A DNA stretch of 64,000 bases from Parelaphostrongylus tenuis. Taxonomy: Eukaryota > Nematoda > Chromadorea > Rhabditida > Metastrongylidae. Below the pieces are notes generated by a model that was not told the DNA's origin, did no database searches, and saw nothing but the letters and a program-made list of their open reading frames with translations. A program made the position numbers and the translations under genes. Positions 24,566 through 37,545 of the stretch are shown in pieces. How positions within the stretch are numbered: position 1 is the first letter of the stretch; each line of letters opens with the position of its first letter. The stretch lies in assembly GCA_019055375.1 (NCBI GenBank), contig JAHQIW010007225.1:1-64000 (forward strand), given 5' to 3'.

Positions 24566-24859
24566 GATATGAAAATCACACACGATTCATGCGAAAAGAA
24601 CGACATGCCCAATCAAACGATAGAAATTTTCTTTCCAACCAATAGATCTCAAGAGAAACTGAGCGTCTGTCGTATTACCAAATCACGTCAAATACTCCCT
24701 TTATCAAGGTAGATGAGCAATAAGCTAGATTTTGAACCTCAGTCGGGAGTTGAACCCGCATTTCATTATACGAGAGACGCGTGCCATTACTGCAACACTG
24801 TTTTGAAACCATTATCGCCAGACTTGTCGGGAGGAAAGCGGCACCGAGTTGATGAATAG

Positions 24860-24960
24860 TGGGCCATCGCGAGTGTTCTATAGGCTAGATATGCATCCAG
24901 TCACCTCAAACGAAGCTAAAAATCGAGACGAATGCATAGAGCATCACTCAAAGATTGGTC
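24860..24960 (+). repeat. Family B SINE fragment
   Basis: GATATGCATCCAGTCACCTC followed by a body similar to the 3' part of the 37.3 kb copy, in the opposite orientation. About 100 bp, no head. Confidence 0.5.
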
Positions 24961-25089
24961 AACGTCGAGAGCTTTTTCCTTCATCCTTTACATACACTTG
25001 TTCGGATACTTGGACAACACCTCCACTGGCAATACTTGTTCGGGCATCGTTATCATTCCTTTTTCTCTCGCGCAATTGATGTTCATGAT

Positions 25090-25860
25090 GTTGTGCTGTC
25101 TCGATCATGGTGACGTACGACGCGGTCTATTTAGTGATTCTGAGCCAGTTAACATCTGCGATGCAGATGGTTCACCTTGGCCACAACCACGACCGTTCAT
25201 TGTTTGTCCAGGAGGACTCTTGCATTCACTTGGAATCCAATCCTCTGTCCTTCCCGTCCACCTGTCATCTGATCTTTTTACGATGTAAAAGGCCCAACTG
25301 GGTTTCGCTATCAATGTAGATATTTTTGGATCGCGAAGATGGGGTAGATTTGGAAGATCTGAAGTGCAAAAAAGCAGCTAAAGCTGTGAGTACTGGTTGA
25401 ATTTTAGAAAGCTTCGCTCAAGTGCCTTGTGGGTGGTGCACAAACTTTTTGACGTAATATTAGTCCACGTATGCTGCATAACAGAGCGCTGAGAGGACGG
25501 TTCAATCTAAAAGGTGTGCGCGGAGTTTGGAGTTCGCTATTTGGCTGGTGGTTCTTCTTAAAAGACCCGAATGCGACCCATTCCGCTCTCCTTCATCTCT
25601 CTGGTTCCTACAAACTTGCTTCACATATTGAATGAGCTTCCAAAGTAGATGTAACGAAGTGGTCCGCGTATCAAAGAACTATCTAGCTGAATTTGTTCGA
25701 CCATCGCACCATGATTTCTTTATGAACTAGGTCTCCATCCTGATTATGCGTAGCCCAATCTTCTTTCCCACATCGTTAAGTTAACTGAGCATCGTCTGTG
25801 CCTCTCTGGTTCTTTTCGCAGAATGACGATGCAGTCCGCAAAACAAAGATTTGATAGGAA
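25090..25860 (-). pseudogene. Decayed RTE-type LINE, reverse transcriptase C-terminal part
   Basis: Minus-strand translation in shifting frames gives MLS-LNDVGKKIGLRI (end of the RT palm/thumb), then NSKLRAHLLD and TVLSALCYAA, then RSDDRWTGRTEDWIPSEC. This is the order found in RTE-clade LINEs of strongylid nematodes. Several stops and frameshifts; the 5' part (endonuclease, RT fingers) is missing. Confidence 0.75.
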
Positions 25861-27300
25861 TTTCTCATTAATGCGCATGTACTAACTTATTTCAACTCTT
25901 GGTGCATTTTGGATAAATATATAATGGTATAGTTATCCAAAGTGAATCAAGAGTTTTATGCATTTGTGTTTTAGAAATCTGTACGAGAATAGTGAATTTT
26001 GCTTTGAAATTTCCGTTATGTCGTTGTTCCCTTTGCCTAACTCGTGGAGTGTTTTGTAAAGGTTTTCGTTAGCGTTGAGCTGCTGTTCGTGGAAATAATT
26101 GTAAAGGAACAGAACGAAGAACTCAAACATGCCATTTGAGCTTCCCCACGAAGTATCTTTTACAGGTACGAAACTAGAGAGCCGGTTCAAGGATTCTCCA
26201 CTCAGAAGAAAGTCTAATTGTCATAATTTAATAGCCTAATTAGTTCTAACTGGCAGCGAAATTAGCAGCTCTTTACTGTGCAATCATGTTTTCGCCTATA
26301 CAGAAACAATACCACTCCATACCTGATCTAATGTGTCTTTCAGCGATCTTCTCCATCCGAACTTCCACTGCGAAAAATTGGAAGAATTTGAGATGTCGAT
26401 GGCGATTGTCTCTTGGTTGGATGGTTCACGCGCGACTTTTTCGTCACACCACATCACTGTTTCACGGTGGTCTCTCATTAATCTTGTCTTATTGTGTGTT
26501 CAAAATTCTGTTTGTATCAAATGTTTAGCTATAGAGCCATGCTTCCAGACATGCGAACCAACTGATGTTGTGGTCATTTAGCACAATCCGTAGCTTACTG
26601 TTGGCCAAAATAAAGTCATTTCCTACTATTTGTCTACAGTCCCAAGTCTACTGCAACCTGCGCGCAACGACTCTAAGCGACAAGCTCAAGAACCTATGCT
26701 GTACTGCTTTGCTAGATGCCACTACCATATGTGCTCTTGTTTTCCTTTATAGTGTATCTTTCAAGAAGCAAGAAATGGGTCAACAGCAAGTTAGTGACAC
26801 AGCGTACCGAGAATCCACGTAGAAGGTGAAGCTTCTACTTTATACATGAAGGTGATGGCTAGGCTAGGCGCTGGATTGTCGCGCTCACGTGACTTTCACG
26901 CTGACTTAGGGGCCTGGCTTCTAGTCAACTGACATATCTAGCAAAACGTTGTCGTAGAAACAAGTCTTGCACAAATTTTGGGCCAGATTCGTTTGATTCG
27001 ACCATTTGTTTCAAGACGTCGAGGATCACAAGCGCAAGACATCGCATTGCTTCTTTTTTGGGGCAATTCATATAAAATTGAAACTTTTACAATTACCTCA
27101 GCGTGCAATTCTCAATTGCATATACATTTCTTTTTATACGAATGCGAGCGCTCTCTCGTTCTAGCAAAGCGTTTCTTGGACTTCTGATGCAAAACAGCTT
27201 AGAAGCGTGATTAAGCTGTCTATCGTAGATCATTTACCGCGTGTGAATGTTAGTAAGGATGAAGCGTTCTACTGTACCCAATCTCTAAGGTATTCGCCGT
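25861..27300. other. Intergenic, nothing recognised
   Basis: Short ORFs on both strands only (at most 85 codons). No domain, repeat or splice-supported exon that I can defend. Confidence 0.4.
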
Positions 27301-27319
27301 GCATTCAGCCTCATCAAAC

Positions 27320-27535
27320 AGTGGTAGGGGTGACCGAATGCATATTTGGTTTATGTAATAAGTTGCGGAACTCTACCGATATATCAATTTAGTGCTGCTA
27401 CCTTCTCAGACAAGTATAGTACCAGTTCACGTATTATGAAAGGACCAAAGGTTTGATGACCTTAGGGAGAGCGAATAAACGTACGACTACCTCTGTATTA
27501 CAGGACACCTGTTATCACTACACTACAAGCGCCCC
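27320..27535 (-). repeat. Family B tRNA-derived SINE
   Basis: Contains CGAATGCATATTTGG and the AGACAAGTATAGTACCAG region matching the family body. Its high-coordinate end (TATCACTACACTACAAGCGC) is the complement of a tRNA-like A box. Diverged copy. Confidence 0.55.
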
Positions 27536-27539
27536 TTTC

Positions 27540-30350
27540 GAAAAAAAAGGAAGGAGTTCTACAATCGTATAACTAAAGAGTTTCAATGTGGCATTCACGT
27601 CATAACAATGTTCAAAATTCAAACATTTATAAAGTTTTATTAACGAGAGGTTTGTCATACGAAAAGTGCTGATAATGAAGAGAGGATACTAAATGAATAC
27701 AATGCAACGCTAAAAGCAATAGTTATGCTATTAACTCATTCGGATATGCGGACACAGATCATGTAGAAGCATGTATTAACAAGTTGGATGAATCTGATCC
27801 AGTATTTGATTAATTGCAATGACCGTCTAGTCCGTCCATTTAGGCCATACTACGAGCACAAAGAACAACGTGAACGAGGAATCACACAAAAAGTGAAGCA
27901 GCACAGAACACGTCAGAGTTTTCCACAAACCGCAACCAACTAACAGATAAAAGTTTCGCACTCACGTATCTTCACATACAAACTTGTTTCAGACATGGGT
28001 AGAACAAGTCTGTGAAACCCACCTCAACTTTGTTAGAGAGGATGACGTCCAGCGATGGCGGAAAAGCACGTAGTACACGCATGCTATGAAAAACACGCTA
28101 CAGGGTAACGGCACAAGATTTCTGGAGTGTGCTCCAATAAGACGAAAGCACTCTTTGTTATAATAACTTACATGATTGATCGAAGAGTTATTGATTTACA
28201 CATGCTTTCGGCATGGAAACGACTCACGGATAAAAAAATACGCCTCCCCGACGTCACCATATTTGATGCAGACCGCGGTCACGACGATTGCGAGAAAAAG
28301 AAAAGTAGTTAAGATATGCTAATGTCCGCACTGCTAGTGAGCAGTGAGGGCGAATCATCTAGGTACAGAGATATATGAGCTGCGAAATGAGAGAGAAATT
28401 TGTAAGCGCAGCCGGAATCATATTCAACTCAAACTTTGTCTAATCTCTCTATGAATAAGAGATATGAAGAGGAACTGAGCAAAGAAGGAAAGCAAAAATT
28501 GCGACATATTTCTCTTTCGAAATGACGGCTGACTAAAGGAGAATGTGAATCATTCTTTTCATCTCTTATGCCTAATAATTCATAGAGATTCCACTCAAAT
28601 GAAGCTATGAACTTCAACAACAAATAAAGTTGAAAATTTTTCTGAACAAATAGAATCGCAGAACTCTATAACAGAAAGACTTTATCAAACAATTAAAACT
28701 CTTTAAAAGTGTCGAATTTCCAAAACTGGAAATGGTGATAACTACAAATGACACTTAACACAACTGAAGCAACTGAATAATCCAGGCGGATCTCGGCGAC
28801 GTTCTTATAAATAAAGTGCGTCATCATAGGAGTGGATCTCGAGTGAAGGAATTGACTGAAGTCTCCGACGTAACTGGTAGAAATTGCAGAATGTATATCC
28901 AAACATGCATTTTGTTCCTTTACATAGATGGGAATGAACTTTCTACAGAATGATTCTTGATTTTCTTCTTTGAGCAGAACACGAGGTGTTACATTAAACA
29001 CTGAAGCATGCCGAGGTTATAGACAGTCGGACTTTCTACAGAATCAAAAAGTTTTGACGGTTGTTCCACCACATGATTCAAGCAGTGAGTCTGTCCTAAC
29101 AGCGAGCATAATAAAGGCGAAAAATTCAAGAATTTCCGCAAAAACACGCCTAAGCTATTCGCTAATTTCTTTGCTCAACTATTATTGACTACACAGACTA
29201 AACGTCCTTTTTAGGAACAATAAGATTTCCGGATAGTGCGGTAAGAAATCGTTCACCTGGTGGTGAAACAGATTATATTCGCATTATCCTTGAATAAATC
29301 GTTTATTTGCTCAGATATCTAAAGAATTATTGTTGCTCGTGAATTATTCACAATGAAGATGATGGTGTATGAGTCGGTTCTTCGGCAAAATGTGAACAAC
29401 TTGTCGTTTTCTAGCAGAGTTTGCACTCTTTGCCACAATACTGCATTTTTTGAACAGTAGTGTAGAATACGCTGTCACAGAAGCCGTTTCGAACCCAGTG
29501 AGAACAGCTGAATATGACAGTTAAAAAAGAGCGATGTAAACATTGCTATTAGTTCTCTCACTGAACAATGCTTTTCGAGAAGAAGTAGACGATCACCTTG
29601 GATGAGATCCACACAAAGAACCTAAAAGTCATGAAGTCTGCTTGAAGAATTTTATTATTTATACAGTATTAAATGTCTTACAAAATAGCTTGCCGTAAAT
29701 ACGTTCAAAGAGAAAATTGCTGCTAAAGGCGAAATCAAACAACTCCAACCGATATTTGGAGCGCAAATAAGGCAATATTCCTTCTTTGGTTTTATCTATT
29801 ATCATATCTAGTGTATCTTGAGCAAGGTATAAGCGACTGCTCTGTGTTTTTTCGTGCCTATAAGGGATGTGAGCTTATCGAGGCGGAGAAAATGTAATGA
29901 ACTCAATGATAGACTTACTTGGAGCACTCGTTGACGCGGTTTGGCAGAAGCCACATGTTTTTTTACAGTTAGCCTAAAAAGAAAGCTTATCTCCATTATA
30001 AGGCTAAGAGAGATCTGAGTCTACTAAAGGTGAAACAGTGGCAACGACAGAACTAAAAGTGTAAAGTGTATACCTTTATGAACGCTTGTAAATCGATGTT
30101 ACCGCAGATCGAGCGATCTCTGTCGCAATCAGGGATTGCGTCAGCACATCCACCAGAAAAAAAGGAAAAGGTTTGAAAATGGTTATAAAGAAGTAATAGT
30201 TCCTACAGAGAGTGACTCACCAGCCTCCGCACATAATCCACACTTTTTCGGGCAATCGTCGACTAGGATAGATTTCCATATTGGATTGCTACACATAGGC
30301 GACGTTACCAAATCACAGCTAATGCGCGAATCTAAATTTGCCATGAATAG
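27540..30350. other. Intergenic, no gene supported
   Basis: The longest frame is 102 codons at 28693-29001 (-), with no signal peptide, domain or flanking splice signals. That length is expected by chance in this AT-rich DNA. No repeat family recognised. Confidence 0.4.
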
Positions 30351-30354
30351 TTTT

Positions 30355-30650
30355 GACGCCAGAACGGATGGTGCAGTGGCTCATGATGCAGTGAATGAGG
30401 AAGCAATGATAAGCAAGGTGTTGGTTCGATTCCCTAGACCTCCACCCTCTGGAATCAATCAACTGAAAACTTAGAAACTCCTCAATTTGACTACTTCACA
30501 GAATGCAAGGAGGATGATTTCAAGCAGCATTCTACGACATGCATCAAGAAGGAGAAATCCTCAAGTGGCATCTGAAAGAGCACGTGAAATGTTTGAAAGC
30601 CTCTGTGGATGATGAATGGAAGAAAAAAAATTGATTCAAGAAACGCTAGT
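30355..30650 (+). repeat. Family C tRNA-derived SINE, near full length
   Basis: A tRNA-like head (GATGGTGCAGTGGCTCATGA as A box, GGTTCGATTCC as B box at about 30423) is followed by the family C body, including GAGAAATCCTCAAG and AGCATTCTACGAC. The best-preserved polymerase III promoter of this family in the window. Confidence 0.65.
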
Positions 30651-30719
30651 ATTCGCACAGCAAATCATGATGATGGATCGTGTGACATTTAAACTTTGGA
30701 CACTTTATTGATCCATCTT

Positions 30720-30960
30720 CCCAGTGATTCTTTTTTTTGTGCGGATCCCACTATTAGCATTCAGTTCGTTTTCTCTTCTTCTTGAATATCATAGATAACT
30801 GGTTAAGCACGTCCCTTTGCAATCTTGAGGATAGCCTGGTTGTGGCGCTCCATAGAGCGCTCGTTGTTGACTGCTAGGCAGTGTTGGGGGTGAGGTTAGC
30901 TCGCGCGCTCCGCGATTAACATCACGACCACTCCGCCGCGGTGCCCCGTCGTGTAATTAT
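30720..30960 (-). repeat. Family C tRNA-derived SINE
   Basis: Inverted relative to its neighbour at 30355-30650. GTGCGGATCCCA, the CTGCTAGGCAGTGTTGGGGG block and the complement of GGCGGAGTGGTCGTGATG match the copies at 3.3-3.5 and 61.0-61.3 kb. Confidence 0.6.
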
Positions 30961-31708
30961 AGAAAGAAGTTTCAAAGATGTCTGCGATATTTTCGCAGTG
31001 AGCTGCAAGAGTCGCGAGTTCGGAAAGGAAGAGAGGCGGGTTCAACTTCCTCCCGAGGTTCAAAGTTTTGCATATTACTCAGCACTCTTGGTATTAGGTT
31101 TTTTCTTGCATTTCGCCCGAGATGTAAATAAAAATATTACAATTGTTATTTAAGCTATTTCTATTTTAGAAAAACTAAAGGAGGCACGACTAATTATCTG
31201 CTATTTACTGATTTCTATCGACAATCTGGTGCTCCAACTCACTTTGCTTATTCTCGCAGTTGTAAGCAGGGGTAATACAACAATATCCACAAGCCTTAGG
31301 GCAAGTTCTTACTGCGACCCTCACCAATTCTGGATCCAGTTGATTTGCTGCATTCTGAAAATTGTTTATCTAAAAGATTCTACTTTTTGTGGTCAAAAAA
31401 AAAGTTCTGGCTTTCTAAGTGGAATACGGATCGTTTTCGTTATCGGATAGGGATTTTAGAAGAGAAAATATCACTGCTGAAAAAAAGAAAAAAGAGGAAG
31501 AAGCGCTACAGCATTTGAAATAAAATTGTGTCTCACACGCGTCGCGCGTTTGTGAGGATTTTTTAGCACTTTTCCGTTATCTGCACTCCTTTGCGACATA
31601 TTAGAAAAAGCTTATTTTGTGCTCATTTTTGACGTTTCAGTAATCACTAGAGAGTGTGAAAATTTTAGTGGTGCATTTCATCTTCGAAAAAGCCTTTGCC
31701 ATTATGAA

Positions 31709-31795
31709 AGATGTCTCTGCTTAGTCGACAAGTCCGATGCTGGGAGTAATGCATATGGTTCAAGACCGACGTCAACGATTAAAGATGAAAGATTC
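31709..31795 (+). other. Exon-like segment, inverted partner of 32776-32863
   Basis: The 29-codon frame encodes VDKSDAGSNAYGSRPTSTI and stops at TGA (31799-31801). The copy 1 kb away on the opposite strand encodes nearly the same peptide. Eight of about fifteen codon differences are synonymous, most at third positions, which suggests the peptide was once constrained. No flanking donor is visible in this copy. Family not recognised. Confidence 0.35.
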
Positions 31796-32775
31796 CGCTG
31801 AGCACTCCGAAATGGTAGATCGAGTGTGCCGGACACGTGCTATGTCTAAAGGAAAATAGTTCGAGAAGAAACATTAGTGAGAGTACGAAATGATATCTGC
31901 ACAGTAACCGTTGATTCAACCGATGAAATTCTTCACATAGTGACCGAGAGTATGTTAACCTAAGCTCCGGTAACGTGCAGTAGGTACTTGTCTACTCTCA
32001 TACTTGATATGAAGTCAACTATATTTTTTGGAGTCTGGGACACTTGAAAAATAATGAGTCATACATGTAGATCGAAAGAACTTATCTTGATTAGCTGACG
32101 TCAGGTTGATAGAGGAGTAACATCAATAGCTCAGCTGACGTCGAGCGACCCACTTTCTTCAGAGCTTGGCCGTATGTGGTATTAGACTACTTGAATGATC
32201 CGGGAGATATTATATACCGCATAAGTCAGGCCAAAAGAGCAAGCAAAAAAAGGGCGCGAGGTCTTGCATGATGGTGCCGCATTCGTCCTTCTGGTTCATT
32301 TTAGGGTCTTCGGCAATTGAATTCCTGCGTTGGAATTGTGGCAGTCACATCAATATCATTATTGCTATGTTTTTATGCCCTGTGTAAACTAAAGATTTGC
32401 TTTTTCCAAATTTAGATTTACTATCTAGATGTTTTTTCATACGGGTGAAAAGTGGTCCACCAGTTTCTTTTACATTTTCCTAACCTTATGTCTTATATGT
32501 AATCAAACAAATTGTGCTCGATCTCATACAATCCCCCTCCTTTCCGTTAGAGCAGATTATACAGCTTGTTGTGTTGTAGAATCGATCGTAAAGTCTATTG
32601 CTGATCAGTTAATGGCGCAGGATGGGGGTGGAATTTCAATAACTGTCACAGTATTTTCAAGACCGCACCTTTTGGGCACCGTCTAATCGCGCTACCAATT
32701 TCGTTTGATATAAATGCCACTTGAAGGGACTTTTATTCAGATATGGAATGTTGATCTTTTGGAGCCTAGTCCTAC

Positions 32776-32863
32776 CTAGTTTTTCATTTTTGATCATGGA
32801 CGTTGGTCTCGAGCCGTATGCATTACTCCCATCATCGGGCTTGTCGACTAGGCAAAGAAATCT
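32776..32863 (-). other. Exon-like segment, inverted partner of 31709-31795
   Basis: Encodes VDKPDDGSNAYGSRPTSMI on the minus strand. A possible donor (GTAGGA) follows at 32775-32774, and an AAAG acceptor is possible near 32864. It could be a single exon of a larger minus-strand gene whose other exons I cannot identify. Function unknown. Confidence 0.35.
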
Positions 32864-33710
32864 TTCATTCTACTTACGTAGTTACTAGGCCTACAAAGTG
32901 TATGTTGAGGAAGAAGAGATCGTGTAATCGAAAATAAAAACTTTGAACTAGACGCTTTTAATCTTTCTCACCACATTCCTAATGCTAATTAAAAGTTCAA
33001 TAAGTCGTTTTCTTCCGCTCACTCAATTTTGGAGGTAACTCGCTATTCATATAGGTTTCCCAAACAAAATGCACGAGGCTTTAGCATTCGCTGTATATAT
33101 TTCGGTGAGAGTGAATGGGACACGAGAAGAAATTCCGTACTTATAGAACGGTGATATCTTTTCTATGAAATTATCAAATGGCTTAAGAAGGTAGCATGTC
33201 AACCCCTTCCATGTTCAATACGAAGGTTTACTGAATTGACTGTACAACACAGTGTGTCTGTACGTGAACATCTCAGCCATGTATGTATGGATTTATCTAC
33301 TTGAACTCATAGATATACATCATATCGCCACATCAGGAAAGCGGTTTACATTAATTGCCTAATAGGCAACTAAAGGGTTATTTTGGTTGGGTGCGTTTTT
33401 CATTCTAAGTGCCACATGAGGCGTGACACGCAACCTAGAGACCAGTTGGCTAGGAGGTTACTCAGTGAGAGAAATCCTCGTATCGCTTTCATAGCTACTA
33501 CTAAAAGAAGCGGCTAGTACTATTAGTTGGGCTGTAAAATATCCTATAGTGTGAAAGAAAATCAGAAGTTATGCGAAACGAAAGAGTTATTATGAAATTT
33601 CTTGAGCTACTGTGTCTCTTGATAGTTTTCCATTACTTGTCATCTAAGTGAAATGTCTAACTTTACATGTTCTTCATATTTTTTGATGAATTAAATAACA
33701 TATATCTTAC

Positions 33711-34100
33711 CTTCCAGCATTTCTCTGGTCGATCAGCATCGACTATTTCTAAGGCTTTTTTCCCGTATAAATGTTCGCAGCTTTCATCCGATATTTCATT
33801 AAGACAATTTATAGCCTCAGGAGCGAACTGCAAAGAGTTGCGGTAGTCGAGGAGTAAATGATCAAAGTAATATCAGGCGTTTAATAATGTTATGTGTATT
33901 TCTACTCAAAAGAGCATATTGTAAAATAAACCGCTATCACTGAATATTCGTCGATTAGTCCTGTACTCTGGATAGAATGTGAACTGCGGTAAAGGACCTA
34001 CTTTCAAATTACCATCTACAGCCTTTGTACAATTCGAATCCATTATTGCTCCGGCCACAATGCCTGAGATAGTAGTAATGTAAGCCAACGAGGTGAGCAT
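33711..34100 (-). CDS. Small putative secreted cysteine-containing protein (partial)
   Basis: Exon 1 (34100-34002) starts with ATG one base after a TTTCAG acceptor (a probable spliced-leader site) and encodes a hydrophobic, signal-like start, MLTSLAYITTISGIVAGA, then a short Cys-containing segment. Exon 2 (33827-33711) follows in phase 0 after a GTAGGT donor and a TTTGCAG acceptor, and encodes AINCLNEISDESCEHLYGKK and a further Cys-Trp; its donor is GTAAGA. A possible last exon at about 33090-33040 would add 15 residues before TAG but is weak. At least four cysteines follow the signal region. No family recognised; the gene model comes from splice signals and phase agreement only. Confidence 0.45.
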
Positions 34101-34104
34101 TCTG

Positions 34105-35125
34105 AAAGCTTACAGAATTTTTTGCACACAGCTGACGAAAATCGACTCTTGGATTGACCATGTATCTGCTTGGCCAACTTTTAAACCCCAAATTAACCAT
34201 ATAAATGTTTAACAATTAATAAAAACTACCAGCTGAGCACTTCAATAAGCCACTGCTTTTAACATAATGAGCGAACTACAATTCGCTTCGAAACATGGAA
34301 AAAGACGTATGGTTTTCGCAATTTCTCCGTGTTTGCGTAGCTGCAACGTGTGTCTAACCATGGATTTTATGACATCATCGTATATCTCGAACATGAGAGT
34401 TTCACAATTTCTCAAATGTTCTGCTCTGAATCAATTAGGAGATCCTTGAAATGACTCCATACAACTCAGTGATTAGAGAAATCGCTTAATATATAGCTGT
34501 ACGATCACCGCTTCGCTTTCATATCCTCTGCCCACCTAGGTCATCATCCTTCCAGGATCACAGATTTCTACGAGAGCTGTCTGGAAAGCATGGTTTATCC
34601 ATCAAGGATTAAACAGTGCCAAACCTCTTTTCCTCGCATTTATTTATTTGGAGAAGTTTTAAATAAATTCCTTTTTCAAAACAGAGTTAAAACTGATTCA
34701 TTTTCATTGTTTTCTTGTTAAGACCTTATTTAATTGTGCACCAATCACAGCTTGTCAACCAAAACTCTAGGAAATGTCTTTTCTTTAGTCAATATTTACA
34801 CGAGGTTGGTAGTCCTTTCCTGAAGTTTCATAACTACATTTCGGCGGCCTCACCTTCGTCAGAACGTGGACGTGCTATATCATACCGTATCTGATTATTC
34901 GGATAATATTTCGTATGCATTAAGAATCTATAAAACGATTTAACAGTCTAATTATTATATAAGAGTCCCACTTCTAACACTTATATGTGGAAATGGTCAC
35001 CGGTGCGTGTGAGAAATGATCCAAATAATCAGATCTAGTATGATGGATCAGGCCCTCTCATAAGTTCTGGCACTAGAGCAATACATAACAAAGTTCTTAA
35101 TCAGACTTAATTAGATTCGCTTAAC
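34105..35125. other. Intergenic, nothing recognised
   Basis: Upstream of the putative secreted-protein gene and before the mariner remnant. Only short frames. Confidence 0.4.
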
Positions 35126-35127
35126 AA

Positions 35128-35392
35128 CATTATGGACTCGCTAGATCGTCCACCGTACAATCGTAACTTGTCGCCGTCTGGCTATCACCTCTTCCGGCCA
35201 CTGGGGCACTTCCTGAGCAAGAAGGCGTTGAGAGAGATTAACCATTTGCATGGAGGATTGACAGTATTCTTTAATCCAAGGATGATGGGTTCCATGAGCA
35301 CGGTATTGACTGGTTGCCTGAGAGATGGCTGAAATGTGTTATGCTGACGGCACATACTTTAAAATAGTGTTGTTGAGCAATTTGAATTACTT
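35128..35392 (+). pseudogene. Mariner transposase C-terminal remnant
   Basis: DRPPYNRNLSPSGYHLFRPL corresponds to the mariner block around the third catalytic Asp, here with Gly in its place. Downstream, after a one-base frame change near 35325, comes ERWLKCV. The catalytic residue is lost and the frame is broken. The upstream two thirds are absent. Confidence 0.75.
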
Positions 35393-35419
35393 CTGGTTAA
35401 TAAGTCTAGTGTTGAGCCT

Positions 35420-37250
35420 CAGAGCTAATGAGAGGACCTAATGCTAAGTCTAGGCTCTGACGAAAGCGAGATCGCCGAAACGTTAGCCATTATATTCCAA
35501 GAAAGGAGTGCCAACCTCGTGCAAGTTTTGATTAGAGAAAAAGATAGTCCGTATTTAATTTTGCGTTTATTTACTCATGCCGAGGTTTGAAGAGTCGGAC
35601 TTGCGAATTACTCTAGAAATATCTGGTTATCATATAGCTTTCGAAAAAATTTTGTGCGGTAATTGTTGCAAACAAATGACTTGAAATTAAAGTATATCAA
35701 CAATGACGATGTGTGCCTATAATGCGCGTCCCGTTGCATCTACCTCTTTCATCCAGGAGCTGAAGGCTTACGTTAAAAGAATGAAATTCTTCTTATCCAC
35801 TTCTCCTCTTTCTTTCTTCTCTTTCAGCACTTTTTTAACTTTCTTTTTCTTTGTTCTAAGAGTCCCTCTTTCTAATTTGATAATTCTTCTGAGAAACTGA
35901 GAACGCTATACCCTTGAGAAAAATTTCCCAGTTGATTAGGAACAAAGTTTTTGAGAATCCGTGGTTTTTTTTTTTGATGAATAAGAATTATGATGATGTC
36001 ATGTATATATGACTAAATTTGCGGCAACGCAAACATTTAGCAATTTCGATTACCATACGATTTTTGCTCAGCTGTTAGTTTTTGTTCGTTGCGCAACATT
36101 TCTATGGATGATCGTGGTCCAAAAGTTGGCCAGGCAGGTGCACAACCACTCGTTATTCCTTTTTCGTTAGCTCTGTCGAATCATTTCAATATTATAACAT
36201 TTTAATATCAGGATGCTCACCTCCTTGGTTTACATAACAATTATCTCATATATCGTGGCTCGAGGAGTAAAAGATTGTAGGCGGTATCTATAAGTAGGTT
36301 TTCTACCGTTAGTGACATTATGCTGCCCAACATACAAGATCGTTTTGTGCAGTTTCTGGCATCGTGATTTCACTTGCAATATGTCCTTATTGGGCGAAAA
36401 TATGAATAATTTTGATTAGATGCCCAATACTGATGTCACTGTGAGCCCCTGGACTAACACAATTCTTTACAGTTCGCTGCAGTGGCTGTCTAGCAGATCA
36501 TCAGAAGAATATAGCACGAATAAGAAAACTTCTTAGACATAAACAACGCTTATAATTGAGCTGATAAATACCGGAAAGTACAACACTTATTCTCTTTATA
36601 TCACCTAGTTTATAGATCATGTGAAAACAGGCATTTTAATCGAAAAGAAAATGAGCAATGAAAAATCAAGAAAAGTGTAAGAAAATGACCCGTATGTTCA
36701 CGCACAAACATACTGTGTGCTGCAACTTCATTCGGCAAACCTCAACTGGCTATGATAAAGGATTATCTGTACCATTTTGAACTAAGTGACAATTTCACGG
36801 CCTGAACATCACGGTTCTACAAATACGGGTTCGTTCTTCGTGTTCTCTTCACTCTCAACAAGAAGAATACAGCTAATAGTGTGTATTTGGGTTGCGATAG
36901 TAGCGAATCCTAACACTGAAAAAAGAATCGAACTACGACGCTGTCATGATTGACCATGCCATTTAAAATCTGTCATGTGTTGGCCGTGCAAAATGGTCAG
37001 CTATAGTTGTATGATGAATGATAGAGAGCTTGCGTTTAGCTCAAATTTGGTTCTTTTTGGATTCTTTTTTGATTTTCTTTTGACTCGTATTCTCTCAACC
37101 AGTTGTCTTGCACACAGGAATGCTCTAGTTCTATCAACGTGTTGCAGTTAGATGTTCCAATGCTTTAGGATAGCTATCTAATTGCAAAATTAAAACGGGC
37201 TCCTTCCTCAAGGTTGGAAAGCACAATCTGGACTGCATACCGTACAAAAA
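35420..37250. other. Intergenic, nothing recognised
   Basis: AT-rich DNA with only short frames. No repeat or exon that I can support. Confidence 0.4.
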
Positions 37251-37254
37251 CTAT

Positions 37255-37545
37255 GAAGCTCACGGCGTTGATCAATCCCTGATGGATGCGCCATGCATTT
37301 GACTTCAAATTTCCAACTTCATTTGAGGTGATTGAATGCATATCTGGCGTTTACAATGACTCGCGGTGACCTCCCGCTGAACTGAGTCAGTGCTGCCTAT
37401 CCTCCCAGACAAGTCTGAGACCTGTCTGGTAATAATTTACCGACCCCGGAGGGATGGATGGCTTAGTGAACCATGAGTGCGAGATCAAACCATTGACCTT
37501 GTGTGCGACGCAGGGCATCTCTAACCACTGTGCCACATGCGCTCT
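37255..37545 (-). repeat. Family B tRNA-derived SINE, most complete copy
   Basis: On the minus strand the head reads GTGGCACAGTGGTTAGAG (A box), then GGTTTGATCTC (B box). The body has TCCCTCCGGGGTCGG, TCTCAGACTTGTCTGGG and GCCAGATATGCATTC, and the 3' part runs to about 37255. It serves as reference for the copies at 5.1, 7.9, 24.9 and 27.3 kb. Confidence 0.75.
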
